Shown in pieces: positions 55,302 through 62,560 of a DNA stretch of 64,000 nucleotides. Where the stretch lies: NCBI GenBank assembly GCA_947492375.1, contig CANLMI010000002.1:1055529-1119528 (forward strand), written 5' to 3'. A model generated the notes under the pieces. It saw nothing but the letters and a program-made list of their open reading frames with translations, did no database searches and was not told where the DNA came from. The position numbers and the translations under genes are program-made. The DNA is from an uncultured Kordiimonas sp. Its GTDB lineage: Bacteria > Pseudomonadota > Alphaproteobacteria > Sphingomonadales > Kordiimonadaceae. The first letter of the stretch is position 1. Each line of letters opens with the position of its first letter.

Positions 55302-55493
55302 GTTTTCGGTAATATCAAGAACAACCAAAGTATCTATCGCAAAGCCCTTATAAGAATGATGAAAAGCGGATAACCCAGCTCCTTCAGCTGCCAATTGGTG
55401 ATCGCGGGTACATACAAGAACTTCATTAGCTACTGTATGCGTATTGCCTTCAATCTTGTGACCAGCAACGCTTACGACATATCGTGCCATCAT
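55296..55493 (-). CDS. Small prophage protein of unknown function (65 aa)
   Basis: 65 aa (MARYVVSVAGHKIEGNTHTVANEVLVCTRD at the start, FAIDTLVVLDITENH at the end), with alternating polar/apolar residues that suggest a small beta-rich domain. ATG 55490/55493 overlaps the stop of the 37-aa gene upstream. It ends over a 19-bp direct repeat. I do not recognise a family. Confidence 0.55.
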   Translation of the reverse strand: MMARYVVSVAGHKIEGNTHTVANEVLVCTRDHQLAAEGAGLSAFHHSYKGFAIDTLVVLDITENH

Positions 55494-55603
55494 TTGCCCT
55501 TTTCGTTGCGGTTTACGAAGTCATAAGCAAGGATGACAGCAAAGCCCAAACACCAAGCACTAAGTATAAAATACCCCACCCACGTGGCTATTGTTTCAAT
55601 CAT
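55490..55603 (-). CDS. 37-aa membrane microprotein of the prophage
   Basis: Found by reading: ATG at 55603 overlaps the upstream gene's stop as ATGA, and its own TGA overlaps the next start. The product is one hydrophobic helix (ATWVGYFILSAWCLGFAVILAY, residues 6-27) with a basic tail (NRNEKGK). Holin-like, superinfection-exclusion-like or other membrane roles are possible; none is proven. Confidence 0.6.
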   Translation of the reverse strand: MIETIATWVGYFILSAWCLGFAVILAYDFVNRNEKGK

Positions 55604-56247
55604 TTCCTAAGTTCCTTTAGTTGTTGAAATGCGCGGCTTTTGTATTCGCGCAACATCCCCATGATGACATCGGCATCAACTTCGAATTCTTGTTTTGGGT
55701 AGCCAACAGTTTCACCTATATATCCAAGGAAATACGCAGCTGCTTGGGCGTGATCCATAGTCCAGTTTGTTAGTTTCAGGTAAAAGTTAGCCATATCAAT
55801 AATGGCCGAATACAGATCACGGCCATCACCAGAAAGGCGGCGGAATAACCGCTTCTCATAATCAGTGATTTTGGGCGGCGATTTAAACCCATCTTTCGCC
55901 TTCGGATTGATCAGGTCAGCAGCTGTGGCGGTTTCATGATCAATGCCATGATTGGTAAAAAAATGATCGATAATGCCATAGACACAAAGCCGGGTTTTGT
56001 CCGCTTCGCGCATGCGCCTGTATTCAATACCCAGCCATTCTTCAGACATCCCCATTGTGTTCAAAGCCCAGAAAACTGACCAGTTGTGGCGAAAATCTGC
56101 GAGCTGGTCACCTTCAGGAACACTGCGTTCCTTACGCTTTGCCTCGCACCGCGCCCAGCGCCCACCATAACCATCATCGTAAACGTCAAAGCATTTGCGA
56201 ACCAAACAATCCGCCTCTATGCCCAACTTATGGCTACCGCGCATCAA
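55600..56247 (-). CDS. Prophage protein of unknown function (215 aa)
   Basis: 215 aa, mostly alpha-helical in appearance and soluble. Notable segments are CLVRKCFDVYDDGYGGRWARCEAKRKERS, FRHNWSVFWALNTMGMSEEW and GIDHETATAADLI. The last two resemble pieces of the 118-aa gene nearby (WATWETLNGMGL, GLDPETATPEQL), hinting at common ancestry. A C-terminal part (YSAIIDMANFYLKLTNWTMDHAQAAAYFLGYIGETVGYP) is apolar but not clearly membrane. No known family is recognised. Confidence 0.55.
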   Translation of the reverse strand: MMRGSHKLGIEADCLVRKCFDVYDDGYGGRWARCEAKRKERSVPEGDQLADFRHNWSVFWALNTMGMSEEWLGIEYRRMREADKTRLCVYGIIDHFFTNHGIDHETATAADLINPKAKDGFKSPPKITDYEKRLFRRLSGDGRDLYSAIIDMANFYLKLTNWTMDHAQAAAYFLGYIGETVGYPKQEFEVDADVIMGMLREYKSRAFQQLKELRK

Positions 56248-56432
56248 TCAAGTTCCCAGAAGCCATAATCAAAGCACATCATTTCAGCGTATTCGCGCTC
56301 GTATCCAGCACAGTATGAACGAGCCTGTTTGGGTGGTAATCCCTCTAAATCCTTTGCAAGTCCTCTCTGGGCGTCTGCAACACCTTCTTGATAGAATTGG
56401 CAGTTTTCATCCGGTGTATTTGCCATCACCAT
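56244..56432 (-). CDS. Small prophage protein, faintly Rmf/CrpP-like (62 aa)
   Basis: 62 aa. The core FYQEGVADAQRGLAKDLEGLPPKQARSYCAGYEREYAEM has the Gly-x-x-Asp-Ala-x-x-Gly ... Cys-x-Gly-Tyr layout seen in small ribosome-modulation-factor-like proteins. This is a weak resemblance only. It overlaps both neighbours by 4-7 bp. Confidence 0.5.
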   Translation of the reverse strand: MVMANTPDENCQFYQEGVADAQRGLAKDLEGLPPKQARSYCAGYEREYAEMMCFDYGFWELD

Positions 56433-56782
56433 CCCTCCTTAATATCCATACGTGTTTTGAGCTGTTCAGGGGTTGCTGTTTCGGGGTCCAACCCCATCCC
56501 GTTCAATGTTTCCCACGTGGCCCAGTACGCCGACATTTGCGGCCTTGCCCCTTGGGTTTTTATGGCAATGAACAGGGCTTCAGATATTGAGCGAGCCACG
56601 CCCACTTGCATCAACGCCCAAGCAACCGCATGACGGTGACGATGTGCGCGATGGTTTTCCATGCCCCTTATCTTTAGCCGCTTCGCCATTTCCGATGCGT
56701 AACACCAGCGATCAACAAACCCCGGCTGTTCTGGATCAAAACAGGTTTCAAAATAGTGGTGAGCGCCCGCAGGTAAGGTCAT
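56426..56782 (-). CDS. Prophage protein of unknown function (118 aa)
   Basis: 118 aa, helical, His-rich (AHHYFETC, NHRAHRHRHAVAWALMQVG). It ends YWATWETLNGMGLDPETATPEQLKTRMDIKEGW; the Gly-x-Asp-x-Glu-Thr-Ala-Thr piece recurs in the 215-aa gene downstream. It may be a duplicated, diverged domain. No family is recognised. Confidence 0.55.
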   Translation of the reverse strand: MTLPAGAHHYFETCFDPEQPGFVDRWCYASEMAKRLKIRGMENHRAHRHRHAVAWALMQVGVARSISEALFIAIKTQGARPQMSAYWATWETLNGMGLDPETATPEQLKTRMDIKEGW

Positions 56783-56783
56783 G

Positions 56784-56984
56784 TCATATACTCACGAAGC
56801 CATAGACTGAGAACCCCATCATCAAGAGCGCCACTATAAGAACAATGTTCATCAGCTTGCGGTCATATGATGTTGGGGATGATAAGCTTCGAACAACTGC
56901 GAGAACACGCATGGCCAGAACGGAAAGACAAAATAAGGCAAAGTAAAAAATCACCATGATTTTGTCAGGAATGATAATAGTCAT
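56784..56984 (-). CDS. Two-span small membrane protein of the prophage (66 aa)
   Basis: 66 aa from ATG 56984, whose ATGA overlaps the stop of the 42-aa gene. Two hydrophobic helices (IMVIFYFALFCLSVLAMRVLAV and LMNIVLIVALLMMGFSVYGFVSI) flank a short polar loop with Arg/Lys (SLSSPTSYDRK). The layout suits a holin or a membrane-defence protein, but no family is recognised. Confidence 0.6.
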   Translation of the reverse strand: MTIIIPDKIMVIFYFALFCLSVLAMRVLAVVRSLSSPTSYDRKLMNIVLIVALLMMGFSVYGFVSI

Positions 56985-57109
56985 GACACCCCCCATGGCA
57001 TACGGGAAAACACCAGTATCAATGCTGATCCGGCCAGTAAAAAACCAAGGATCATAAGCGTTAGGAAAAGCACAAAATCTGAAGCGATTTTCTTGAGGTC
57101 ACGAAGCAT
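56981..57109 (-). CDS. 42-aa membrane microprotein of the prophage
   Basis: Found by reading: ATG 57109, 42 codons, stop overlapping the next start. The product begins with MLRDLKKIASD, then a long hydrophobic stretch (FVLFLTLMILGFLLAGSALILVF) and ends SRMPWGVS. It overlaps the end of the 122-aa gene by 11 bp. One membrane helix with a basic inside end; function unknown. Confidence 0.6.
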   Translation of the reverse strand: MLRDLKKIASDFVLFLTLMILGFLLAGSALILVFSRMPWGVS

Positions 57110-57467
57110 CAGAAACCTCCGCGCCTTGCGATTTAAGCGAAGCATGCTTTAAATCGTTATGAGCCATATGCATTGCCTGAAGGGCAGTGATGACAGTTAT
57201 ATCGAGCGCGTAAGCAAGCTTCTTTGCGATACCCGGAGCCTGCATGCCACCAAACAGATTAAGTCCCGGTACAGGCGACAGGGCTGTGGGGGCGGTACGT
57301 GCCAAGTGAGGGCTTGATTTATAACCCAGTGACTGAGCAAAGATGTCAGCTGGCCTACGGCCCTTAATATATGCTTCAGGCTCAATTGTTTTGAGGTTTT
57401 CGAAGAATGCTTTGCGGTGTTCTTTAACTTGTGGAATTTGGTGTTTGAAAACAACTATGTGATCCAT
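57099..57467 (-). CDS. Prophage protein of unknown function (122 aa)
   Basis: 122 aa, soluble. The N-terminal half is helical with charged residues (KEHRKAFFENLKTIEPEAYIKGRRPADIFAQSLG); the second half is apolar and Ala-rich (GIAKKLAYALDITVITALQAMHMAHND). AAGGAG precedes ATG 57467 at 7 nt, and a CGCTTTC/GAAAGCG hairpin lies just upstream. It is the first gene of the overlapping small-gene run, so the leader here may hold that run's control site. No family recognised. Confidence 0.55.
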   Translation of the reverse strand: MDHIVVFKHQIPQVKEHRKAFFENLKTIEPEAYIKGRRPADIFAQSLGYKSSPHLARTAPTALSPVPGLNLFGGMQAPGIAKKLAYALDITVITALQAMHMAHNDLKHASLKSQGAEVSDAS

Positions 57468-57515
57468 GTTCTATCTCCTTCGCTTTCCTTTTTAAGAAAG
57501 CGTTGGAGATCAGAA

Positions 57516-57534
57516 ACGGTGAAGTGGTTCAATG
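57516..57534. repeat. 19-bp direct repeat, copy 2
   Basis: Exact second copy of ACGGTGAAGTGGTTCAATG (see 55283-55301), here between the HTH gene and the start of the small-gene run. Both copies bracket about 2.2 kb that holds the overlapping cargo genes. Confidence 0.7.
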
Positions 57535-57546
57535 AGGCTGGAAGGG

Positions 57547-57753
57547 TTATTCTTTGAAATCAGGTACTGCAAAAACCTTAGTCATTGCCATATTCATTGA
57601 CGCCATCATGCGGCGTACCGGGTAGCCTTGGCGTTCCCATTTTCGGTAGGTGCGCGGTTTAACATCAGCCCAGTGGGCGCATTCTTCAACAGTAAGGCCA
57701 AGGCGCTCGCGAACAGTGGCAGGCATCAAGCCTTTAAAGGTTGTTGTACGCAT
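57547..57753 (-). CDS. Small prophage HTH protein (68 aa)
   Basis: 68 aa from ATG 57753, with GGAAGGG about 9 nt upstream. The centre is a helix-turn-helix of XRE type: LGLTVEECAHWADVKPRTYRKWERQG. It has no effector domain, so it may act as a compact repressor or a DNA-binding cargo regulator. It lies directly ahead of the small-gene run, with one copy of the 19-bp repeat between. One TAA stop of the upstream gene overlaps the alternative start at 57771. Confidence 0.7.
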   Translation of the reverse strand: MRTTTFKGLMPATVRERLGLTVEECAHWADVKPRTYRKWERQGYPVRRMMASMNMAMTKVFAVPDFKE

Positions 57754-57754
57754 C

Positions 57755-58036
57755 TTATTCAACCCTTCCATCAAAACGTTCCGAACGTGTGTTGTCGCCG
57801 TCAGTTGCTGTTACCATAAGGCTTATACGCCCCGCCTTTTCGAGATTGCTTGCAGGCACCTTGGCGCTGTATTCGCCGGGGTTTCCTTCTGCCATTACCC
57901 CTGCGAAAATCACGACACGGTTAAAGGCTTCAATTGTCAGTGTGACGGTTGCGCCAGTGAATAATTCATCTTGGTTCGTATCTGTGATTTTAAGCGTTAC
58001 CGTGTTGTCAGAATTTTGCTGAAGGATAACCATCAT
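57755..58036 (-). CDS. Prophage beta-domain protein (93 aa)
   Basis: 93 aa (VILQQNSDNTVTLKITDTNQDELFTGATVTLTIE, GNPGEYSAKVPASNL, GRISLMVTATDGDNTRSERFDGRVE), with alternating strands typical of a single Ig-like or baseplate upper-protein-like domain. ATG 58036/58033 overlaps the stop of the 718-aa gene, so it is coupled to it and probably decorates or assists the tail tip. Confidence 0.55.
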   Translation of the reverse strand: MMVILQQNSDNTVTLKITDTNQDELFTGATVTLTIEAFNRVVIFAGVMAEGNPGEYSAKVPASNLEKAGRISLMVTATDGDNTRSERFDGRVE

Positions 58037-60189
58037 AGCACCTCAAATTTAATAGGAAGGGTTGGGCGTGCAGTCATTTCAAATGACATGGCGCTGTCTG
58101 TGATTGGTGGGAATGTGATAATGACTTCACGGTTCAACATAGGCATTGGAACACTGGAAATCACATTGAAAGCTTGCAAATTCAAACGGGCCATTCCGGC
58201 ACGGCCATCAATATCAGTTGCATGGGCAGTGAGGTCAACGGTGGCAGCATCAGCAAACTTTGTGACGCCGCCAGCACGTTTGAGCACTGTGGCGGCATCT
58301 ATGTTTATACTGACAGAAGAAACGGCCACGCGAGTTCCCTGTGGAGCTTGGGCGGCATCACCAAAGTCGATCAGAATATCAAGGCTGGTAACGTCAATAT
58401 TAAACGATCCGGGGATGCCAGAAACGGGGAGTGTATGTGCGCTTGCATCAATGGCGGCGGTGTTGGCCATAACCGCGCCCGGATTAAGATTTGATACGCT
58501 GCTATTAAAAGAGGTTTGAAGCCCTGCAACGCTTTCTTTAACCGCACCAACACTCAATGCGATTGCCCCTGTCGATGCAGCAACTGATAATGGTGAAACT
58601 GATAGTGTTGTTGATTGGCCATCAGTTGAACTGGGGATAACAAACGGGACACTAGCCGAAATTGCGAGCGATCCGGTGGCTATCTTGTGAGCATGATTGA
58701 ATGGGCCTAATGCTGCAACATTGAACGCGAGTTCCAGTGCAGGCATATTTTGCACAAGTGAGCTTGAGAGCGTTAGAGAACCAGCATCAGCCGCGATTTC
58801 TAACGCGGGGAGAAAACCTGATGTGAAACCTGTCCTAACGCCCTCGATGCTCGCCAAATCCGATTGCATTGATAGTGCGGCGGCAACACTATTCAATGCG
58901 CCCGGAGTAGGTGCCGGGTTTGAGAGGGAAACCCCGGCAACCACGGCAACTGTGGTTGATGAAAAAGAACCCGGCTGGATGATCGCTGGGGCTATATCGC
59001 CGCTGATTCCAATATCAGCCGCAATAATACTGAATGAACCGGGAATGGCTTGGGCGGGCGCTACATTTGCAGATGCAGTTACGCCCGAAACTGTCAATGT
59101 TGTTGGTTGGATAACAGCACTGACAACAGGTTCAAGAATACCCGCCGCAAAACCGTCACTGGAGCGGTCAACGCCGTAAAAGTCAGTTGCGGGGCCAGTT
59201 GGGTCACCGTCAACAAAATTTGCAATCCCTACGGCGGGGTTGGTTGGACTATCCAGAAGCCTGAAATCAAAATCCAATGGATTATCACTGCCCGGTGTGA
59301 ATTCCCGGAAAACCGTTGCAATCGTACCAGCCACCAACCCAGCAGGGTCAACGAAGGCAGGATCGGCAGCCCCATCAGTGACATTGCCATGATAGAGGTC
59401 GCTTCTACGGACTTGAAATGCGGTTTGAAAACCGAAAATAATATTGTTAAAAACGCGATTATCACGACTGGTAAATGTCAGTTCAAACGCAGGTGTGATT
59501 GATGCATTATCATCGCGGTTGATTAAGATATTATTTGATATGGATGCCGCACCATTTACGCTACCAATATTCATTATTTCTGATGTTGAATTGGTATCAG
59601 GCACTATCAAAAGATTGTTTTCAACTCTGGCAGTAATGCCATTTTGACGGCCACGGCAAATGATTGCGTTTCTGTAACTCGCCGCACGGGCATACCATAC
59701 AATCGCGCCGGAACATGTTATTTGTGGCCCCGTCCCTGCTGCAATGATGTTTGACGGCCCAGAGATCAGGAACTGGAAGCCCGGATCGACGACAAGCTGG
59801 GCTTCAGAATTGGTTAGCTCGCCGAAAGTATCAAATGATAGAATTTCAATTGTTACACCCTTCGAAGGCCCATAATAAGTCAGCTTCTCGTTTTCAATAT
59901 CTATATTATCAAACCACGCATGGCCAACAGCTGGGCGATATGTGATCTTGTTCGTAATATCCATTATTGTATCACGATCAACAGATTGTCTGTTGACCGT
60001 TTGCAGCGGGTTTGAACCATCACCGTAAAATAGAACCAGCCAGTCTTCATCTGCACCAGCTGCTGAAATGTCAGCAGGCAAACCAACCGTCAAATCATCA
60101 AGATAGTCACGCATGGTGGCATAAGTATTCCCACCTGATACAGTGGTCTGGCCTGCGCCAATGTGAATGATGCGAAGGTTGGTTGCCAT
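58033..60189 (-). CDS. Large prophage tail-spike/fibre-like protein (718 aa)
   Basis: 718 aa. Residues 1-340 look like a right-handed parallel beta-helix: short strands with Asn/Asp turns (ISNNILINRDDN, NRVFNNIIFGFQTAFQVRR, DGDPTGPATDFYGVDR). Residues 350-680 are low-complexity Ala/Ser/Val repeats of about 24 residues built on PGSFSIxAxDIxIxG / PGSFSxTTxxV / PGALNxVAxAL. It ends as a mixed beta domain. By location in the tail module it is probably a receptor-binding spike or fibre. Confidence 0.65.
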   Translation of the reverse strand: MATNLRIIHIGAGQTTVSGGNTYATMRDYLDDLTVGLPADISAAGADEDWLVLFYGDGSNPLQTVNRQSVDRDTIMDITNKITYRPAVGHAWFDNIDIENEKLTYYGPSKGVTIEILSFDTFGELTNSEAQLVVDPGFQFLISGPSNIIAAGTGPQITCSGAIVWYARAASYRNAIICRGRQNGITARVENNLLIVPDTNSTSEIMNIGSVNGAASISNNILINRDDNASITPAFELTFTSRDNRVFNNIIFGFQTAFQVRRSDLYHGNVTDGAADPAFVDPAGLVAGTIATVFREFTPGSDNPLDFDFRLLDSPTNPAVGIANFVDGDPTGPATDFYGVDRSSDGFAAGILEPVVSAVIQPTTLTVSGVTASANVAPAQAIPGSFSIIAADIGISGDIAPAIIQPGSFSSTTVAVVAGVSLSNPAPTPGALNSVAAALSMQSDLASIEGVRTGFTSGFLPALEIAADAGSLTLSSSLVQNMPALELAFNVAALGPFNHAHKIATGSLAISASVPFVIPSSTDGQSTTLSVSPLSVAASTGAIALSVGAVKESVAGLQTSFNSSVSNLNPGAVMANTAAIDASAHTLPVSGIPGSFNIDVTSLDILIDFGDAAQAPQGTRVAVSSVSINIDAATVLKRAGGVTKFADAATVDLTAHATDIDGRAGMARLNLQAFNVISSVPMPMLNREVIITFPPITDSAMSFEMTARPTLPIKFEVL

Positions 60190-60194
60190 TTGAT

Positions 60195-60491
60195 TTATGC
60201 CTCCGGTGTTTCCGCAGGTAATTCAGGCAATGCAGCTGCAAAGCCATTCATAATGGTGGCAACAGCTTCAAGGCGGTCCACCTGATTAATGATTTGAACC
60301 CGCAAGTGACCAAGTATCTCAGCTGGGAAAACATCTTCACCAGCTTGCACACTGGATATAATGCCCAGTTCGCCAGACTGGATACGGCTGGCTACGTTTT
60401 CCAGCTGTGACAATAAGGCAATTGTTTCACGGTTAAGGTCATCAGCCTTTTTGATACCGTTTGTGAATTGCTCAAAATCAGAAGTCAGCAT
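60195..60491 (-). CDS. Prophage coiled-coil protein (98 aa)
   Basis: 98 aa with heptad-like helices (FEQFTNGIKKADDLNRETIALLSQLENVASRI; HLRVQIINQVDRLEAVATIMNGFAA). ATG 60491 overlaps the stop of the gene before as TAATG. Coiled-coil proteins of this size next to fibre genes may be fibre chaperones or connectors; no family is named. Confidence 0.55.
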   Translation of the reverse strand: MLTSDFEQFTNGIKKADDLNRETIALLSQLENVASRIQSGELGIISSVQAGEDVFPAEILGHLRVQIINQVDRLEAVATIMNGFAAALPELPAETPEA

Positions 60492-60904
60492 TAAATATCC
60501 CCTTGAATTCTGAATACATGGTCGGGGTTCGTGCTGAAGGATACGGAGAAGGTGCCGCCATTTGGTCTGAATACAACGTCCTGAATGGCCAACAGAGTTG
60601 ATGTTCCTTCATTCCCCGTATCAAGATAGATAACCATTGCTGTTGACTGGTCACCGCCTGCATCAGGAATTGCACCGAATTCAGCATCCGCCGCGTCAAA
60701 CGTATTGTCAGCAAATGTCTTCCCGGTAAACGGTTGGCTGGTTGCCATGCGCGCAGCTGCTGGAACATCAGCAAGTGTTTGATCGTTCCGGGTATCGGGG
60801 GCATAGTCGCCATCAACCAACACACCGCGAACAGTTCCGGTTAAGAGATTGGCATTATCCCGCAAGAGTGCGATTACTGCCTGAAGATATACACGATTGG
60901 CCAT
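60491..60904 (-). CDS. Prophage structural protein (137 aa)
   Basis: About 137 aa from ATG 60904 (ANRVYLQAVIALLRDNANLLTGTVRGVLVDGDYAPD at the start; MVIYLDTGNEGTSTLLAIQDVVFRPNGGTFSVSFSTNPDHVFRIQGDI at the end). The second half is beta-rich as in capsid- or tail-decoration proteins. The frame is open 14 codons further but the extension is unlikely. Unknown family. Confidence 0.55.
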   Translation of the reverse strand: MANRVYLQAVIALLRDNANLLTGTVRGVLVDGDYAPDTRNDQTLADVPAAARMATSQPFTGKTFADNTFDAADAEFGAIPDAGGDQSTAMVIYLDTGNEGTSTLLAIQDVVFRPNGGTFSVSFSTNPDHVFRIQGDI

Positions 60905-60905
60905 G

Positions 60906-61316
60906 TTATTTGCCTTTCTTTTTAAAGATGGATTTGATGCGTTCAATCAGAACCACACCTAGTGAGAAGGCACGAACGGCCCAGAACATCGGATAGGCAC
61001 GCCACTTGCCAACACCCAATTCGATCATGTAGTCGCGAAATTCGACATCTGCGGCTTTACGAAGGATTGAATATCCTTTTACCCCTTTATGACTATCGAA
61101 CTCTGTCAGGCGATAATCATGCAGAACAGCAGCTTTTGCATAAATCCCCATCGGGTTGAAAAGCCACCAAAGGATACGGGGAACACTGGCACCATCAGTT
61201 TCGAAGCCAACTGGAACAATACCATGACCAGTATCCAAATCCTGATAAAGCTGCCAGCAGGTTTTACGCCACCAAGAGCGCGGAGCAATATGTTTTACAA
61301 TAAGAGATTTAGACAT
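60906..61316 (-). CDS. DUF1353 domain prophage protein
   Basis: 136 aa. GIVPVGFETDGASVPRILWWLFNPMGIYAKAAVLHDYRLTE is the DUF1353 signature (the TDGASVPR and HD pieces). The C-terminal part is apolar (YPMFWAVRAFSLGVVLIERI) with a basic end (KKKGK). DUF1353 proteins are frequent in phage late regions, and their role is unknown. Stop and start abut the neighbours. Confidence 0.85.
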   Translation of the reverse strand: MSKSLIVKHIAPRSWWRKTCWQLYQDLDTGHGIVPVGFETDGASVPRILWWLFNPMGIYAKAAVLHDYRLTEFDSHKGVKGYSILRKAADVEFRDYMIELGVGKWRAYPMFWAVRAFSLGVVLIERIKSIFKKKGK

Positions 61317-61331
61317 AATTTTACCTCTAGT

Positions 61332-61928
61332 TTACAGGGTTGGCCATGCAGCAAGCACGGCGGTTAGATCATCTTGGGTGAAGCCTTCGACACTTTGCGC
61401 AATCAAAACGCCGATAAGGTTTTGGGCGTCTTGCTTGTCCATATCCTGTGCTTCGCGGTATGCCTCTATGACATCGCGAACGGCGTTGTTTGCTGTCATG
61501 ACAGCTTCGGCGGCGTTGATCACACCGCCAAGCTTTCCAAGTTCGAATACTGTGACAACCAGCCCCTGAAATTGGCGCTTGGTAAGGACAGCAGGGACAT
61601 CCCCAATTTCAAGGGGTGCATTGAGTGGTGCCAAATATTCCAGTTCAACAACTTCACGCGGCTCAGTGAGTGCCAGAACCTGTGCTTCAAGATCATTTGA
61701 CCTTTGGCGAACCAGTTCAATTTCATGGATAAGGCGCTGGTATCGAAAGCCCCCATTCATTGCATCCTGTTCTTGTGCCTTCAGGCGGTTGTTTTCGCCC
61801 TCCAGATCAAAGATGATTTCACGCGCTTCACGCTTAATCAGGTTAACCTTAATTTCCTGTTCTTGTTCCAGCGTTCCAAAGGTTTCGGATACCAGTTCGC
61901 CTGTTGCTTTTACTATGATATTTCCCAT
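61332..61928 (-). CDS. Prophage protein of unknown function (198 aa), coiled-coil N-terminus
   Basis: 198 aa. Residues 15-90 are charged and heptad-like (EQEQEIKVNLIKREAREIIFDLEGENNRLKAQ; LIHEIELVRQRSNDLEAQVLAL); the rest is a mix of helices. Fibre-assembly or tail-fibre attachment roles are possible. Its ATG shares a base with the stop of the gene before. No family recognised. Confidence 0.5.
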   Translation of the reverse strand: MGNIIVKATGELVSETFGTLEQEQEIKVNLIKREAREIIFDLEGENNRLKAQEQDAMNGGFRYQRLIHEIELVRQRSNDLEAQVLALTEPREVVELEYLAPLNAPLEIGDVPAVLTKRQFQGLVVTVFELGKLGGVINAAEAVMTANNAVRDVIEAYREAQDMDKQDAQNLIGVLIAQSVEGFTQDDLTAVLAAWPTL

Positions 61929-62560
61929 TATGCTGCCCTCAAGAATGTAAAGAATGGCACGCCTGCCGTTGTGGTATTAAATGCTGAACCTTCCTCCACA
62001 TCCGCAATGTTCTGATTAACAAGCGGCGCGCTATTAAAGTGTGTGGAGGAACTTGTGAAGTTGGGCGGCATGCCCCGTTCGCCTGCGAGTGGGCCGCCAT
62101 ATCGACCTGAGCCGGAAGACACATGATATTGCGGACCTGTCACGGAGTTTGTAGTGATACCGCTTGAGCTATGGACGCCAATCATGATGTTGTACCAACC
62201 GGGTTCGAAGAAAATTGGATCATCAAACAAAACGGTTGTATTGCTAAAATTCACTGGCGCGCTTTCGAACACCTTCTCTCCCACCAACAACCCGTTAGGG
62301 TTATCCTTGAAGATTTTGATCTGACCGGGCCGCCCACTGGTGCCACCAGATATACGCACGGCATCAAAATCCTGCCCCTGTGAAAAGAATGGCACTGAAA
62401 CACTTTGAGTGTTGTTGATATTGACGACTTGCACCTCGTCAAAATTGTCATATGGCGGGCCGTATAGCTTACCCGATTGGTAAATGGTTGGTTTGCCTGT
62501 ATGAGCGCCTGCAATGCCGCTAAGAATTGCAGAACCACCGCCCCCTAAAATTGTATTCAT
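61928..62560 (-). CDS. Prophage beta-sandwich structural protein (210 aa)
   Basis: 210 aa. Gly-rich start (NTILGGGGSAILSGIAGAHTG), then a beta-rich body (VQVVNINNTQSVSVPFFSQGQDFDAVRISGGTSGRPGQIKIFKDNPNG; FEPGWYNIMIGVHSS) ending VPFFTFLRAA. This looks like a jelly-roll of the kind found in fibre heads. ATG 62560 overlaps the fibre-gene stop as ATGA. Confidence 0.6.
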   Translation of the reverse strand: MNTILGGGGSAILSGIAGAHTGKPTIYQSGKLYGPPYDNFDEVQVVNINNTQSVSVPFFSQGQDFDAVRISGGTSGRPGQIKIFKDNPNGLLVGEKVFESAPVNFSNTTVLFDDPIFFEPGWYNIMIGVHSSSGITTNSVTGPQYHVSSGSGRYGGPLAGERGMPPNFTSSSTHFNSAPLVNQNIADVEEGSAFNTTTAGVPFFTFLRAA

